Translations under genes and position numbers: made by a program
From: a virus
DNA: 55,418 nt
Reading direction: 5' to 3' (one strand)
IMG/VR virus record: IMGVR_UViG_3300013109_000037
Coordinates: 1-55,418 of that record
Notes under the pieces: model-generated
Told to the model about the DNA's origin: nothing
What the model saw: only the letters and a program-made list of their open reading frames with translations
Database searches by the model: none
Part shown: positions 32,683-39,991 of the stretch, piece after piece
Numbering within the stretch: the first letter of the stretch is position 1
How the letters are laid out: each line of letters begins with the position of its first letter

Positions 32683-34571
32683 TGTATAATTGGAAAACGG
32701 TATTACTCACTATCGTTGCATTGGTGGGTGTAAAGATATGGTCGCCTTATTTAATAGATAATGTTAGATGGTCTTACTTCGATGTTCTACATTCATCAAA
32801 AGAAAAAGTTCAAGTAGAAGACATTCTTCTAGTAAATATAGATGAAAAGTCGATAGACGCCCTAGGTCAATACCCATTCCCTAGAGAGATATATGCTGAT
32901 ACTCTATGGGAAACTCACCACACAAACACTCATGTATTCAATATTCTATTCTCAGAAGAAGATAGATTTGGTGGAGACGAAGTCTTTGCAAACGCATTAG
33001 AGAATAGATTAACCATATTATCATCTGCACCAACAGTTCAAAAAGAATCAGGCAACGCACCATTCGTAAATACATCTGTATTTGGAGATGGTGATATACA
33101 AGACCATGTATGGAACTTTCCAGGTTTGGTGAGTCCCATTCCCGGATTACAAAGTTCGGCTTGGGGTATGGGAGTCACAGTCGCTACACCTAGTGTGGCG
33201 AAAACCCCTAACTTTGATGGTACCATCAGGAGCGCTCCGCTTGTCATCCAGGCCAATGGCCAGCTCTATCCGAGTTTGGGCTTTGAAACACTCAGAGCTT
33301 TCTATGACCAACCTAATTATCAGACTAGGGTTACTAAAGAAGAGGGTATAGTTTGGGTAAAAATGGGAAGAGATTCGCCAATCGAGACCACATCAAGCGG
33401 TGACTTAATGATTTCTTATTGGAATCAGTTTGATTCCATTTCATTCTCAGACCTAAAAGAATCGGATATAGAGAATAAGATTCTAGTTTATGGTCTTACT
33501 GCTGAAGGATTAGCTAATCCAATTTCAACTCCAGTGGGTACAATGTATCCCCACGAAGTTCAAGCGAACCTAATCCAAACCGTCTCGACAGGAGTTCAAA
33601 TACAACAATCCGACTTTCTTGAATTTTTAGAAGTCGTTCTTCTTTTGATAGTCCTTCTAGGAATATTGGCATCGGTTTACAAACTTCCCACAGTCTACTC
33701 GGCGATAGTGAGTTCCAGTATCGTGTTAGTTCAGGTGGGTGGGGGTTTCTACTTATGGTCTTCATCTCTCGTTCTCTTCGATATTTTCTGGTCATCGATT
33801 TCCTCCATAGTTGTTTTCGGGCATGCCTCTTTCAACCAATACTATACGACCTACCAACTCAAAGAACAAATTAAGAAGCAGTTCCAGAAATATTTATCTC
33901 CTGATATGATTGAAGAACTCCAGAAAGACCCAAGTAAACTTAGACTTGGTGGTGATAGAAAAGAAATGTCTTTCTTATTTGCAGACATAGTTGGATTCAC
34001 TCCCATATCAGAAGCTTATATGAAGAATGATGATCCAGAGGGACTAGTATTACTTATCAATAGATTCTTAGATGGTATGACAAAGGTGGTAATTGAGAAT
34101 GGTGGAACAGTAGATAAGTATATGGGGGATTGTTTAATGGCATTTTGGAATGCTCCGTTAGATTGTCCTAATCATGCAGAGATGGCTGTGAAGACTGCAA
34201 TAGAAATAGAACTACTCACTGAGAAAATGAATCAAGAAATTAAAGATGAGGGTATGGATTTACCACCAGTAGTAATAGGTACAGGAATTAATACAGGCCC
34301 ATGTATTGTAGGAAATATGGGAAGTGAATTGAGATTTGATTACTCAGTAGTTGGAGATGCAGTTAATCTTGGCGCAAGATTAGAAGTTCAAACAAGAACT
34401 TTTGATACACCAATTCTTTTATCCGAATATACTTATATGCAATTGGACAATATTGCATGTCAACAAATAGATGAGATTAAAGTTAAGGGTAAAGACATAC
34501 CAGTTAAAATATTTGCACCTGTCTTTGATGATGGCAGAGGAAGAAAAGAGGTTCGTAAACTCAATAAATAA
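32682..34571 (+). CDS. Membrane adenylate cyclase with CHASE2 sensor domain
   Basis: A 629-residue protein starting MYNWKTVLL at the ATG overlapping the previous stop. Order: one membrane helix (residues 7-25), an extracytoplasmic CHASE2 domain (about 30-305; YFDVLHSS, then ILLVNIDEKSIDALGQYPFPR), three closely spaced membrane helices, and a class III cyclase domain (about 425-620). Catalytic features are complete: metal Asp in FLFADIVGFT and in KYMGDCLMAF, adenine-selecting Lys in TVDKYMGD with Asp in FDYSVVGDAVN, and the Asn/Arg pair in VNLGARLE. It should make cAMP in response to a periplasmic signal. A CHASE2 stretch at 33181-33300 is about 53% G+C, far above its surroundings. Confidence 0.95.
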   Translation: MYNWKTVLLTIVALVGVKIWSPYLIDNVRWSYFDVLHSSKEKVQVEDILLVNIDEKSIDALGQYPFPREIYADTLWETHHTNTHVFNILFSEEDRFGGDEVFANALENRLTILSSAPTVQKESGNAPFVNTSVFGDGDIQDHVWNFPGLVSPIPGLQSSAWGMGVTVATPSVAKTPNFDGTIRSAPLVIQANGQLYPSLGFETLRAFYDQPNYQTRVTKEEGIVWVKMGRDSPIETTSSGDLMISYWNQFDSISFSDLKESDIENKILVYGLTAEGLANPISTPVGTMYPHEVQANLIQTVSTGVQIQQSDFLEFLEVVLLLIVLLGILASVYKLPTVYSAIVSSSIVLVQVGGGFYLWSSSLVLFDIFWSSISSIVVFGHASFNQYYTTYQLKEQIKKQFQKYLSPDMIEELQKDPSKLRLGGDRKEMSFLFADIVGFTPISEAYMKNDDPEGLVLLINRFLDGMTKVVIENGGTVDKYMGDCLMAFWNAPLDCPNHAEMAVKTAIEIELLTEKMNQEIKDEGMDLPPVVIGTGINTGPCIVGNMGSELRFDYSVVGDAVNLGARLEVQTRTFDTPILLSEYTYMQLDNIACQQIDEIKVKGKDIPVKIFAPVFDDGRGRKEVRKLNK

Positions 34572-34588
34572 AAGAACAGGAGTATATT

Positions 34589-34816
34589 ATGCCAATTAAA
34601 TTTGGAAAAACATCTAGACAATATGATAGAATGACTAAGAAGACTACTTTAGTTTATGACTACATGAAATGTAAATCAAACGCAGACTTAATCGAAGCAT
34701 ACAATAAAGAAAGCACTAAACGAAAACTTAGAGCTAAAGTTAGAGTTGAGATAGAACGAAGAAACAAACTCGGACTATCAAACATAATCTTTCGTGACAA
34801 ACCTATAGAAGCATGA
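34589..34816 (+). CDS. Small conserved-type phage protein
   Basis: A 75-residue basic protein (MPIKFGKTSRQYDRMTKKTT, then YMKCKSNADLIEAYN). I recall similar 'MPiKf.pS...y.r..kkt...hYyMK' proteins in marine T4-like phages, all of unknown function. It has a strong ribosome-binding site (aggag) 17 nt after the cyclase stop and overlaps the next gene by 4 bases. Confidence 0.78.
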   Translation: MPIKFGKTSRQYDRMTKKTTLVYDYMKCKSNADLIEAYNKESTKRKLRAKVRVEIERRNKLGLSNIIFRDKPIEA

Positions 34817-34944
34817 TTAAAAGATTGTGGCGAAGACTTATGATATGGCAGATTAAAACTGATGTTTATGCATGGAATATAACTTTTCCTAAAGAAAAGA
34901 TAAGAGTTATTAGTGAAGAAGAATACAAAAATAAAAAAAATTAA
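34813..34944 (+). CDS. Small basic protein
   Basis: A 43-residue protein (MIKRLWRRLMIWQIKTDVYA) coupled to the previous gene by an ATGA overlap, ending in an A-rich stretch. Basic, amphipathic N-terminal helix; no family recognised. Confidence 0.5.
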   Translation: MIKRLWRRLMIWQIKTDVYAWNITFPKEKIRVISEEEYKNKKN

Positions 34945-34964
34945 AAAAAAAATTAAAAAACCCC

Positions 34965-34994
34965 TTGTTTAAGCTACCAAATGTACTATATAAT
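34965..34994 (+). promoter_or_regulatory. sigma70-like promoter of the structured RNA region
   Basis: AAAACCCC then TTGTTT, 18 nt, TATAAT, with an inverted repeat ACTAT...ATAGT (34985-34997) over the -10. Transcription should start near 35001 with no ORF following. Confidence 0.7.
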
Positions 34995-35000
34995 AGTCCT

Positions 35001-35365
35001 AGATTGTAATTAATCGATTGGGAGAGAAATGAAAACCAATTAGTTGAGAACAATCTGGACGATGAAGGGATCCGGTTACCGTTAATTCGAGACCTAGAGA
35101 ACTTCATCTTACTGAGTCCAGACGGATGATGTTCTTTCATAGAACAGTTTATAATTGTTCAAATGAAGGCGATTCAGAAGTAAGAGTGACTCAGTTGCTT
35201 CGTTTGCGAAGCATTGAGGAAGAAGTCCCTTCCGTGTTCGAGTTGGGAAATAAACCTCACTTTAGTATGAGATGTTGAACTTGTTTTAGATTTGCTCGAG
35301 AAGTTTGAAACCGTAAAGAGTTCGACATCCCATACGCCCTAATGCTCATTTGAGGTTAGGTATTT
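35001..35365 (+). ncRNA. Candidate structured non-coding RNA (or long leader of the sHSP gene)
   Basis: The 450 nt between 34944 and 35395 hold no convincing gene on either strand but many perfect helices. A 14-bp arm is formed by 35054-35067 with 35102-35108 and 35116-35122. Others are 35136-35146 with 35156-35167 (two 5-bp segments), a 6-bp hairpin with TTTG loop at 35197-35212, GGAAG/CTTCC at 35218-35233, an 11-bp arm 35271-35281 with 35319-35329 (one G-U), and CCTAA/TTAGG plus CTCA/TGAG at 35338-35360. A long-range 8-bp match joins 35111-35118 with 35188-35195. It does not fit tmRNA, RNase P or a group I intron by eye. The 3' end is a guess; it may read through into the sHSP gene at 35395. 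Confidence 0.7.
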
Positions 35366-35394
35366 TAACAAACAGTCGCTTAAGGAGGACTATT

Positions 35395-35817
35395 ATGACA
35401 ATCTATGACGATGTCTTCGGGAAATCATTCCCATTCGCAATAGGGTTCGACAGAACTTTTCAACTATTAAACCGTGCTGAACATTTGCACGACACTTCAA
35501 ACTACCCACCTTACAATATTGTAAAGATTGATGCTGAAAATTTCAGTATTGAACTTGCTGTTGCTGGGTTCGGTAAGAAGGATATATCCATTACAAAAGA
35601 AAAAGAAACTCTTTTGATTGAGGGTTCAAAAGAAAATCTAAGTGAAGATACTGAGTATGTTCACAGAGGTTTATCAGGCAGAACTTTCAATAGACGATTT
35701 ACACTTGCAGACGATATTGAAGTCAAGGGTGCAGATATGAAAGATGGTATATTGAGTGTATCTTTAGAAAGGATTATTCCAGAAGAAGATAAACCAGTCG
35801 AAATTAAAATTAAATAA
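35395..35817 (+). CDS. Small heat-shock protein (Hsp20/IbpA family)
   Basis: A 140-residue chaperone that holds unfolding proteins. The alpha-crystallin domain runs from NYPPYNIVKIDAENFSIELAVAGF to the typical NRRFTLADDIEVKGADMKDGILSVSLER, with a short C-terminal tail (DKPVEIKIK) where the I-x-I anchor is expected. The ATG at 35395 has an excellent ribosome-binding site (aaggagg); an in-frame start at 35350 lies in the RNA element. Hsp20 genes are common in marine T4-like phages. Expression may depend on the upstream structured leader, perhaps as an RNA thermometer. Confidence 0.94.
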   Translation: MTIYDDVFGKSFPFAIGFDRTFQLLNRAEHLHDTSNYPPYNIVKIDAENFSIELAVAGFGKKDISITKEKETLLIEGSKENLSEDTEYVHRGLSGRTFNRRFTLADDIEVKGADMKDGILSVSLERIIPEEDKPVEIKIK

Positions 35818-35831
35818 TTTCAAAAAACCCC

Positions 35832-35860
35832 TTGTAAAATACTACTAGATTTAGTAGGAT
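35832..35860 (+). promoter_or_regulatory. sigma70-like promoter of the tRNA-like gene and peroxiredoxin
   Basis: AAACCCC then TTGTAA, 17 nt, TAGGAT, with a perfect inverted repeat CTACT...AGTAG (35842-35857). The start near 35867 is 4 nt before the tRNA-like element. Confidence 0.65.
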
Positions 35861-35870
35861 GGAATACTAA

Positions 35871-35942
35871 GCGGAGTTAGTGTAAAGAACACACTCGACT
35901 ACCAGTTGAGAGATGAAGTATCGAAACTTTCACTCCGCTCCA
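35871..35942 (+). tRNA. Degenerate tRNA-Gly-like element, anticodon position ACC, with CCA
   Basis: A 72-nt cloverleaf. The acceptor stem GCGGAGT/ACTCCGC has 7 perfect pairs, then discriminator T and encoded CCA, all typical of tRNA-Gly. The D arm is GTGT-AAAGA-ACAC with a 5-nt loop lacking the GG dinucleotide. The anticodon arm CTCGA-CTACCAG-TTGAG reads ACC, an unusual A34 glycine anticodon. The T arm (GAAGTATCGAAACTTTC) has a TCGAAA core but an 8-nt loop or a mismatched closing pair. It may be a decayed tRNA, a functional odd tRNA or a tRNA-like leader for the peroxiredoxin. Confidence 0.65.
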
Positions 35943-35963
35943 GTTTCAAACAGAGGAGAAAAA

Positions 35964-36488
35964 ATGTTTAGAGAAGGAGAACAATTAACTGTAGGTGATG
36001 AATTTCCTACTTTTAATTTACAAGGAGTTAATCCTGCAAACGATATAACAGAGGTAAGTTTAGAGGAACATGTTGGTTGGAGTGTCATTTACTTTTATCC
36101 AAAAGATTTCACATTCATATGCCCAACAGAAATTGCCGCTATGGACATACTTGTCGATGAGGCGAGAGTAATTGGTATCAGTGGTGATAATGAATTCTGC
36201 AAACAGGCCTGGAGAAATGTAAATGGAATGATTAGAGAAATCAATCATGAACTTGCAGCTGACACTGGACTATATTTATCTTCTGAATTAGGAATCGTTG
36301 ATATTGACAACGGTGTTTGTTATAGAGCAACATTCATTGTTGACCCTAATGGAACAATTCAAAGTGTTTCAGTCAACGCATTAGATACAGGTAGAAACGC
36401 ACAAGAAATATTAAGAACATTACAAGCATTAAAAGCTGGTGGTCTTACAGGTTGTGCATGGAATCCTGGCGATGAATTCGTAGCATAA
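35964..36488 (+). CDS. Peroxiredoxin (AhpC/Prx family)
   Basis: A 174-residue thiol peroxidase that reduces hydrogen and organic peroxides. The peroxidatic Cys53 lies in YFYPKDFTFICPTEI, the exact Prx active-site pattern with its preceding Thr; a candidate resolving Cys164 lies in GGLTGCAWNPGD, like AhpC-type two-Cys enzymes. Two more Cys (near 80 and 115) occur. The ATG at 35964 follows gaggag; an in-frame ATG at 35913 lies inside the tRNA-like element. No reductase gene is nearby, so host thioredoxin is the likely electron donor. It probably protects the infected cell from oxidative stress. Confidence 0.94.
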   Translation: MFREGEQLTVGDEFPTFNLQGVNPANDITEVSLEEHVGWSVIYFYPKDFTFICPTEIAAMDILVDEARVIGISGDNEFCKQAWRNVNGMIREINHELAADTGLYLSSELGIVDIDNGVCYRATFIVDPNGTIQSVSVNALDTGRNAQEILRTLQALKAGGLTGCAWNPGDEFVA

Positions 36489-36502
36489 TTACAAAAAGTC
36501 AC

Positions 36503-36546
36503 TAGACAATTATACCCATCTTCGTTTATAATGGAGGTGGGTTTTT
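36503..36546 (+). promoter_or_regulatory. Promoter or terminator-like element before the DruA-like gene
   Basis: TAGACA, 18 nt, TATAAT (36527-36532) followed by GGAGG. The -10 lies inside an inverted repeat ACCCA...TGGGT (36514-36541) that is followed by TTTTTT, so the element could also act as a terminator for the peroxiredoxin gene. GGAGG is well placed as the ribosome-binding site for 36548. Confidence 0.45.
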
Positions 36547-36547
36547 T

Positions 36548-37672
36548 ATGTTGATACTATCAAAACAAGATGCACAATATGTCGGTCAAATCTTTATCGA
36601 CTACTATGCTAATTTCGATAGAATAGATGATTATCTACGCAAAGTAAAACTAGAAAAAATGTCAGATAGACCTGCATCATTATTTGGTATGGGTCCAGAG
36701 GACGACATGTTTCAAGACTTTACGATTCATCCAGAAGACATGGAGTTCGACTGTAGAGAGGTTTCTTTATACGATGATTACATTGATATAGTTGCATCTC
36801 AAATGATTCAGAAATCGATACCAGGCAAAACTCTTAAGTGGGTTGTATATGAAACTAATACTAATAAGATTGTAGGGTTCATTCGTTTTGGTTCTCCTAC
36901 TATCAACTCTAAACCTCGTAATGAATTTCTAGGCAAACCTTTAAACACATTAGACAAAGATGTAATGAGAAGATTTAATGACTCAGCAATCATGGGGTTT
37001 AATATCATACCAACACAACCATTTGGTTTCAATTATCTAGGTGGTAAACTACTTGCAGGCATTTGTAATTCACATCTTGCAAGAGAAACATTAAACAAGA
37101 AATATAATACAGAGTTCTGTATGTTTGAAACTACATCATTATATGGCACATCTAAATCATCATCGATGTATGATGGCATGAAACCATTCTTAAGATTTAT
37201 AGGACTAACTGATTCAGATTTTGTTCCGTCAATCAATGATGATAAGTATGCACATCTAAAAGAATGGTTTGAAAATAAGAATAATGGAGTGCCACTTGTT
37301 CATGATGATGCATCGAGTAGAAAACTTAAAACGCAAGGCAAGATGATTTCTATTATAAGAAATTCATTAGATAAACATCATAGCGAAATGTTAAAACCAT
37401 TCAAACAATGTTTCGTTGATGCAAAGAATCTTACAGAACAGAAGAGACAATATCTTGGAACATATGGTTTCAAGAATGTAAAAGAGTATTTGAATTTAGA
37501 AACTGATACATTAGAAAAGAATATCAACTTTGATAGATTTGAATACGATAGTATCATTACATGGTGGAAGAAACACGCAGGTAGAAGATACGAGAAATTA
37601 AAAAATGATAACAGACTTAGAACTGAACTAGAGGTTTGGTCTAAGAATAGTAATATAGATATTATTAGGTGA
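36548..37672 (+). CDS. DUF4338/DruA-like protein, first copy
   Basis: A 374-residue protein paralogous to the one at 47022: both share the core (I/L)IPTQP(F/L)GFNY.GGKL(L/M)A..C and later TTSLYG. The order of a preceding strand pair (WVVYETNTNKIVGFIRFG), this core and a C-terminal helical region resembles DUF4338, the family of DruA in the Druantia defence system; this is my pattern recognition and needs a profile search. No catalytic residues are known to me. The gene overlaps the cytidylyltransferase operon downstream, where the function may lie. Confidence 0.6.
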   Translation: MLILSKQDAQYVGQIFIDYYANFDRIDDYLRKVKLEKMSDRPASLFGMGPEDDMFQDFTIHPEDMEFDCREVSLYDDYIDIVASQMIQKSIPGKTLKWVVYETNTNKIVGFIRFGSPTINSKPRNEFLGKPLNTLDKDVMRRFNDSAIMGFNIIPTQPFGFNYLGGKLLAGICNSHLARETLNKKYNTEFCMFETTSLYGTSKSSSMYDGMKPFLRFIGLTDSDFVPSINDDKYAHLKEWFENKNNGVPLVHDDASSRKLKTQGKMISIIRNSLDKHHSEMLKPFKQCFVDAKNLTEQKRQYLGTYGFKNVKEYLNLETDTLEKNINFDRFEYDSIITWWKKHAGRRYEKLKNDNRLRTELEVWSKNSNIDIIR

Positions 37673-37677
37673 GATAT

Positions 37678-38079
37678 ATGACAAAGAAAAAAGGATTTAC
37701 TTGTGGCGCATTTGACTTATTACATGCAGGACATGTAGTAATGTTAAAAGAAGCGAGAGAGAATTGTGAACATTTAATTGTAGGGTTGCAGACTGACCCA
37801 ACTATTGATAGGCAAGAAAAGAATAAACCAGTACAGTCTGTATACGAAAGATTCGTACAACTTAATGCGATACAATATGTCGATGAAGTTATACCATATG
37901 ATACAGAAGCGAGTCTGATAGATTTACTAGAATCAACACCAATCGATGTAAGATTTATAGGTGAAGATTATAAAGACAAAACTTTTACAGGAGATTACTT
38001 GCCTATAAAAGTTTACTATACCAATAGAAAACATTCATTTTCAAGTAGTGGTTTAAGAAGGAGGGTAACCCAATCATGA
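37678..38079 (+). CDS. Cytidylyltransferase (TagD/GCT type)
   Basis: A 133-residue nucleotidyltransferase. The HxGH signature is in GFTCGAFDLLHAGHVV (residues 6-21) and the closing SSSGLRRRV matches the 'STT.ir' motif region. Size and motifs fit glycerol-3-phosphate or related cytidylyltransferases, which make CDP-alcohols for surface polymers or lipids. A GTG at 37669 is an alternative start. It overlaps the next gene by 4 bases. Confidence 0.88.
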   Translation: MTKKKGFTCGAFDLLHAGHVVMLKEARENCEHLIVGLQTDPTIDRQEKNKPVQSVYERFVQLNAIQYVDEVIPYDTEASLIDLLESTPIDVRFIGEDYKDKTFTGDYLPIKVYYTNRKHSFSSSGLRRRVTQS

Positions 38080-39062
38080 ATATAACTATAGCAAGACTTC
38101 GTTCATTTGTGAAATACAATGGACCTTTAGAGACAGTATTAGATAGTTTCTTTGAAAATTATGTGAGATGGATGAGAGCAAATCCTCAACATAGGTACGA
38201 TACTTATAATGTATCATTTGAAAATAAAAGACCAAAGAGAACACCTGAGACTATTGATTGGGCAGATGTAATTGTTATACCAAGTGATAGTGAGTTCAGA
38301 TATCACGGTGAACTACAGATGAATCCAAAAGACTTAGCGAAGTCTAACGAACATATGGATGTAATCAGACCTTTCTTCGAAGGTAAAGATGTTATAATGT
38401 TCTGTAGTGATAGGGCAGATACAGAAGAGTTATATAGAGAAGAAGTATTTAAAGGTATTAATATCAAATCATTCACTACTATCGATGAAGTCGATTTTAG
38501 TGGTAACATACACGGCATGAAGTATCACTTCATAAACACCCTAAAAAACCCTTTGGCGGAAATGGTTGGGTCAACTAAGACTCATGACTTTGGATATTGG
38601 GGTCGTATGAAACATGGCCACGATAGAGAAAAGACCATTCGTCAAATTTATAGAAGTGAACTTTCATGCCAACTTATAGGTGGAATGCCATCTGGTGTTC
38701 AACGAGAAGCCAAATGGATTAAAGATTGGAGAAAACTCTATCCTTTATTGGAGGGTTGTAGAGAAACATTATGTTTTAATTGGTTAGATGAAACTGCAAC
38801 AACAGCCAGATATCCAGAGGCACTTGCAATAGGTATTGTTCCATTTGTTTGGAGAAACTATGACTGCACCAACTCATATCGAATAGACAAGTGGCAAAGA
38901 GTCTATACTTTCGAAGAGTTTTTAGAAAAGTCATTACAATTAAGAGACGAAGTTTTCAGAAAAGAGAAGTTAGAACTTGCTAGACAAAACTACGCAGAGG
39001 TTCATCTTACAGAAGATGAATATTATGAAGAGTTTGAGAGAAGAATGAACGATGCTTTTTAG
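38076..39062 (+). CDS. Hypothetical protein, possible GT-B glycosyltransferase
   Basis: A 328-residue soluble protein. The middle (ETLCFNWLDETATTARYPEALAIGIVPFVWRNYDC is spread over two strands and a helix) resembles the donor-binding end of GT-B glycosyltransferases, where a conserved Glu precedes 'A...G.P...'. No DUF name comes to mind. With the cytidylyltransferase it could modify DNA, a sugar or the cell surface. The assignment is tentative. Confidence 0.6.
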   Translation: MNITIARLRSFVKYNGPLETVLDSFFENYVRWMRANPQHRYDTYNVSFENKRPKRTPETIDWADVIVIPSDSEFRYHGELQMNPKDLAKSNEHMDVIRPFFEGKDVIMFCSDRADTEELYREEVFKGINIKSFTTIDEVDFSGNIHGMKYHFINTLKNPLAEMVGSTKTHDFGYWGRMKHGHDREKTIRQIYRSELSCQLIGGMPSGVQREAKWIKDWRKLYPLLEGCRETLCFNWLDETATTARYPEALAIGIVPFVWRNYDCTNSYRIDKWQRVYTFEEFLEKSLQLRDEVFRKEKLELARQNYAEVHLTEDEYYEEFERRMNDAF

Positions 39063-39357
39063 AGAAGTTTATCAAGTTGTAGAAAATCCATATGAAAAAG
39101 ATGCAGGTATCGAATTGATATCTGGAGAATGGAAAGGTTTAGTCTATCAATATGGTGATGTTCAATTCGTAGATGGTGAACCACAGATGAATTTTAAAAG
39201 AACAATCAGAAGACTACCAGAAGGTGTTGAACCTTCTGATGAGGCGGTTGAAGAATTACTAAATAATGGTGAATTAAATAATCTCATGGGTGATATTCTA
39301 GTAGAGTTAATCCAAGAGCAAATCAAAAGAGAGGAAAAATCAGATGGCAATAGCTAA
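39052..39357 (+). CDS. Small conserved-type phage protein
   Basis: A 101-residue protein beginning MLFREVYQVVENPYEKDAGI, a start I recall from proteins in marine T4-like phages with no known function. An N-terminal beta-rich part (GEWKGLVYQYGDVQF) precedes an acidic helical tail. It overlaps neighbours at both ends by 11 and 14 bases. Confidence 0.72.
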   Translation: MLFREVYQVVENPYEKDAGIELISGEWKGLVYQYGDVQFVDGEPQMNFKRTIRRLPEGVEPSDEAVEELLNNGELNNLMGDILVELIQEQIKREEKSDGNS

Positions 39358-39520
39358 CTACAAATTCACTAAAGATGTTGACGGCACTCCAACAGGACAT
39401 TACTTTCCTAATATCGATGCTGATGGAAATGAAGTCGCTGAAGCAACTTTTAAAACTGCTAAGGCAGATGCTGGATTTACATTTGTTGCAAAACAAGATC
39501 CAGAACCTAAATCCGAATAA
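39344..39520 (+). CDS. Small soluble protein
   Basis: A 58-residue protein (MAIANYKFTKDVDGTPTGHY) whose ATG lies 14 bases inside the previous gene. It looks like a small beta-sheet protein with a repeated 'DADGNE' type turn. No family recognised; no membrane segment. Confidence 0.6.
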   Translation: MAIANYKFTKDVDGTPTGHYFPNIDADGNEVAEATFKTAKADAGFTFVAKQDPEPKSE

Positions 39521-39538
39521 CCATAACCCAACTTTAAT

Positions 39539-39991
39539 ATGAATAAAGAAGTCTTGAAAGAACAAATAAAAAGACACGAGGGAGAAGTTCTAGAAGTTTA
39601 TGAAGACTCACTAGGTTACTTAACCCTAGGTGTCGGTCACCTCATCAGAGAAGATGACCACGAATTTGGTGAACCAGCAGGTACACCAGTTTCACAAGAG
39701 GTGGTAGATAGATACTATGAAGTAGATTTTGATAAACATGTAGACGAAACATTACATGTTTGTGAAGCACACGACATAGATTTTGATAATCTACCAGAGA
39801 ATGTGCAACATGTATTAGTTAATATGTGTTTCAATTTGGGTGCCAACCGATTAGCAAAGTTTAGAAACATGCTCAAGGCATGTTCTGAGTCTGATTGGAG
39901 AGAAATGGCTGCTCAAATGGAAGATTCAAAATGGTTTGGGCAAGTAGGTAGAAGGTCAGTAGAACTACAGGAAATGGTATTAGATGCTTGA
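39539..39991 (+). CDS. e: Endolysin, T4 lysozyme family (GH24)
   Basis: A 150-residue muramidase that cuts peptidoglycan at lysis. The catalytic triad of T4 lysozyme is visible at Glu14, Asp23 and Thr29 in RHEGEVLEVYEDSLGYLTLGVGHL, each three positions later than in T4 (Glu11, Asp20, Thr26). Length is close to T4's 164. No signal peptide is present, so release needs a holin; the small membrane proteins in the island are candidates. It overlaps the next gene by 8 bases. Confidence 0.95.
   Translation: MNKEVLKEQIKRHEGEVLEVYEDSLGYLTLGVGHLIREDDHEFGEPAGTPVSQEVVDRYYEVDFDKHVDETLHVCEAHDIDFDNLPENVQHVLVNMCFNLGANRLAKFRNMLKACSESDWREMAAQMEDSKWFGQVGRRSVELQEMVLDA

Noticed and set aside
34930-34960. Poly-A tracts after 34944 as a terminator for minus-strand transcription
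   Set aside because: There is no stem before the tract and no minus-strand gene to terminate.
35001-35365. Known RNA classes (tmRNA, RNase P RNA, group I intron) for the structured region
   Set aside because: No acceptor-like end with CCA, no RNase P P4-type pair of conserved strands (only GAGGAAGAAGTCC resembles one side), and no group I core or split gene.
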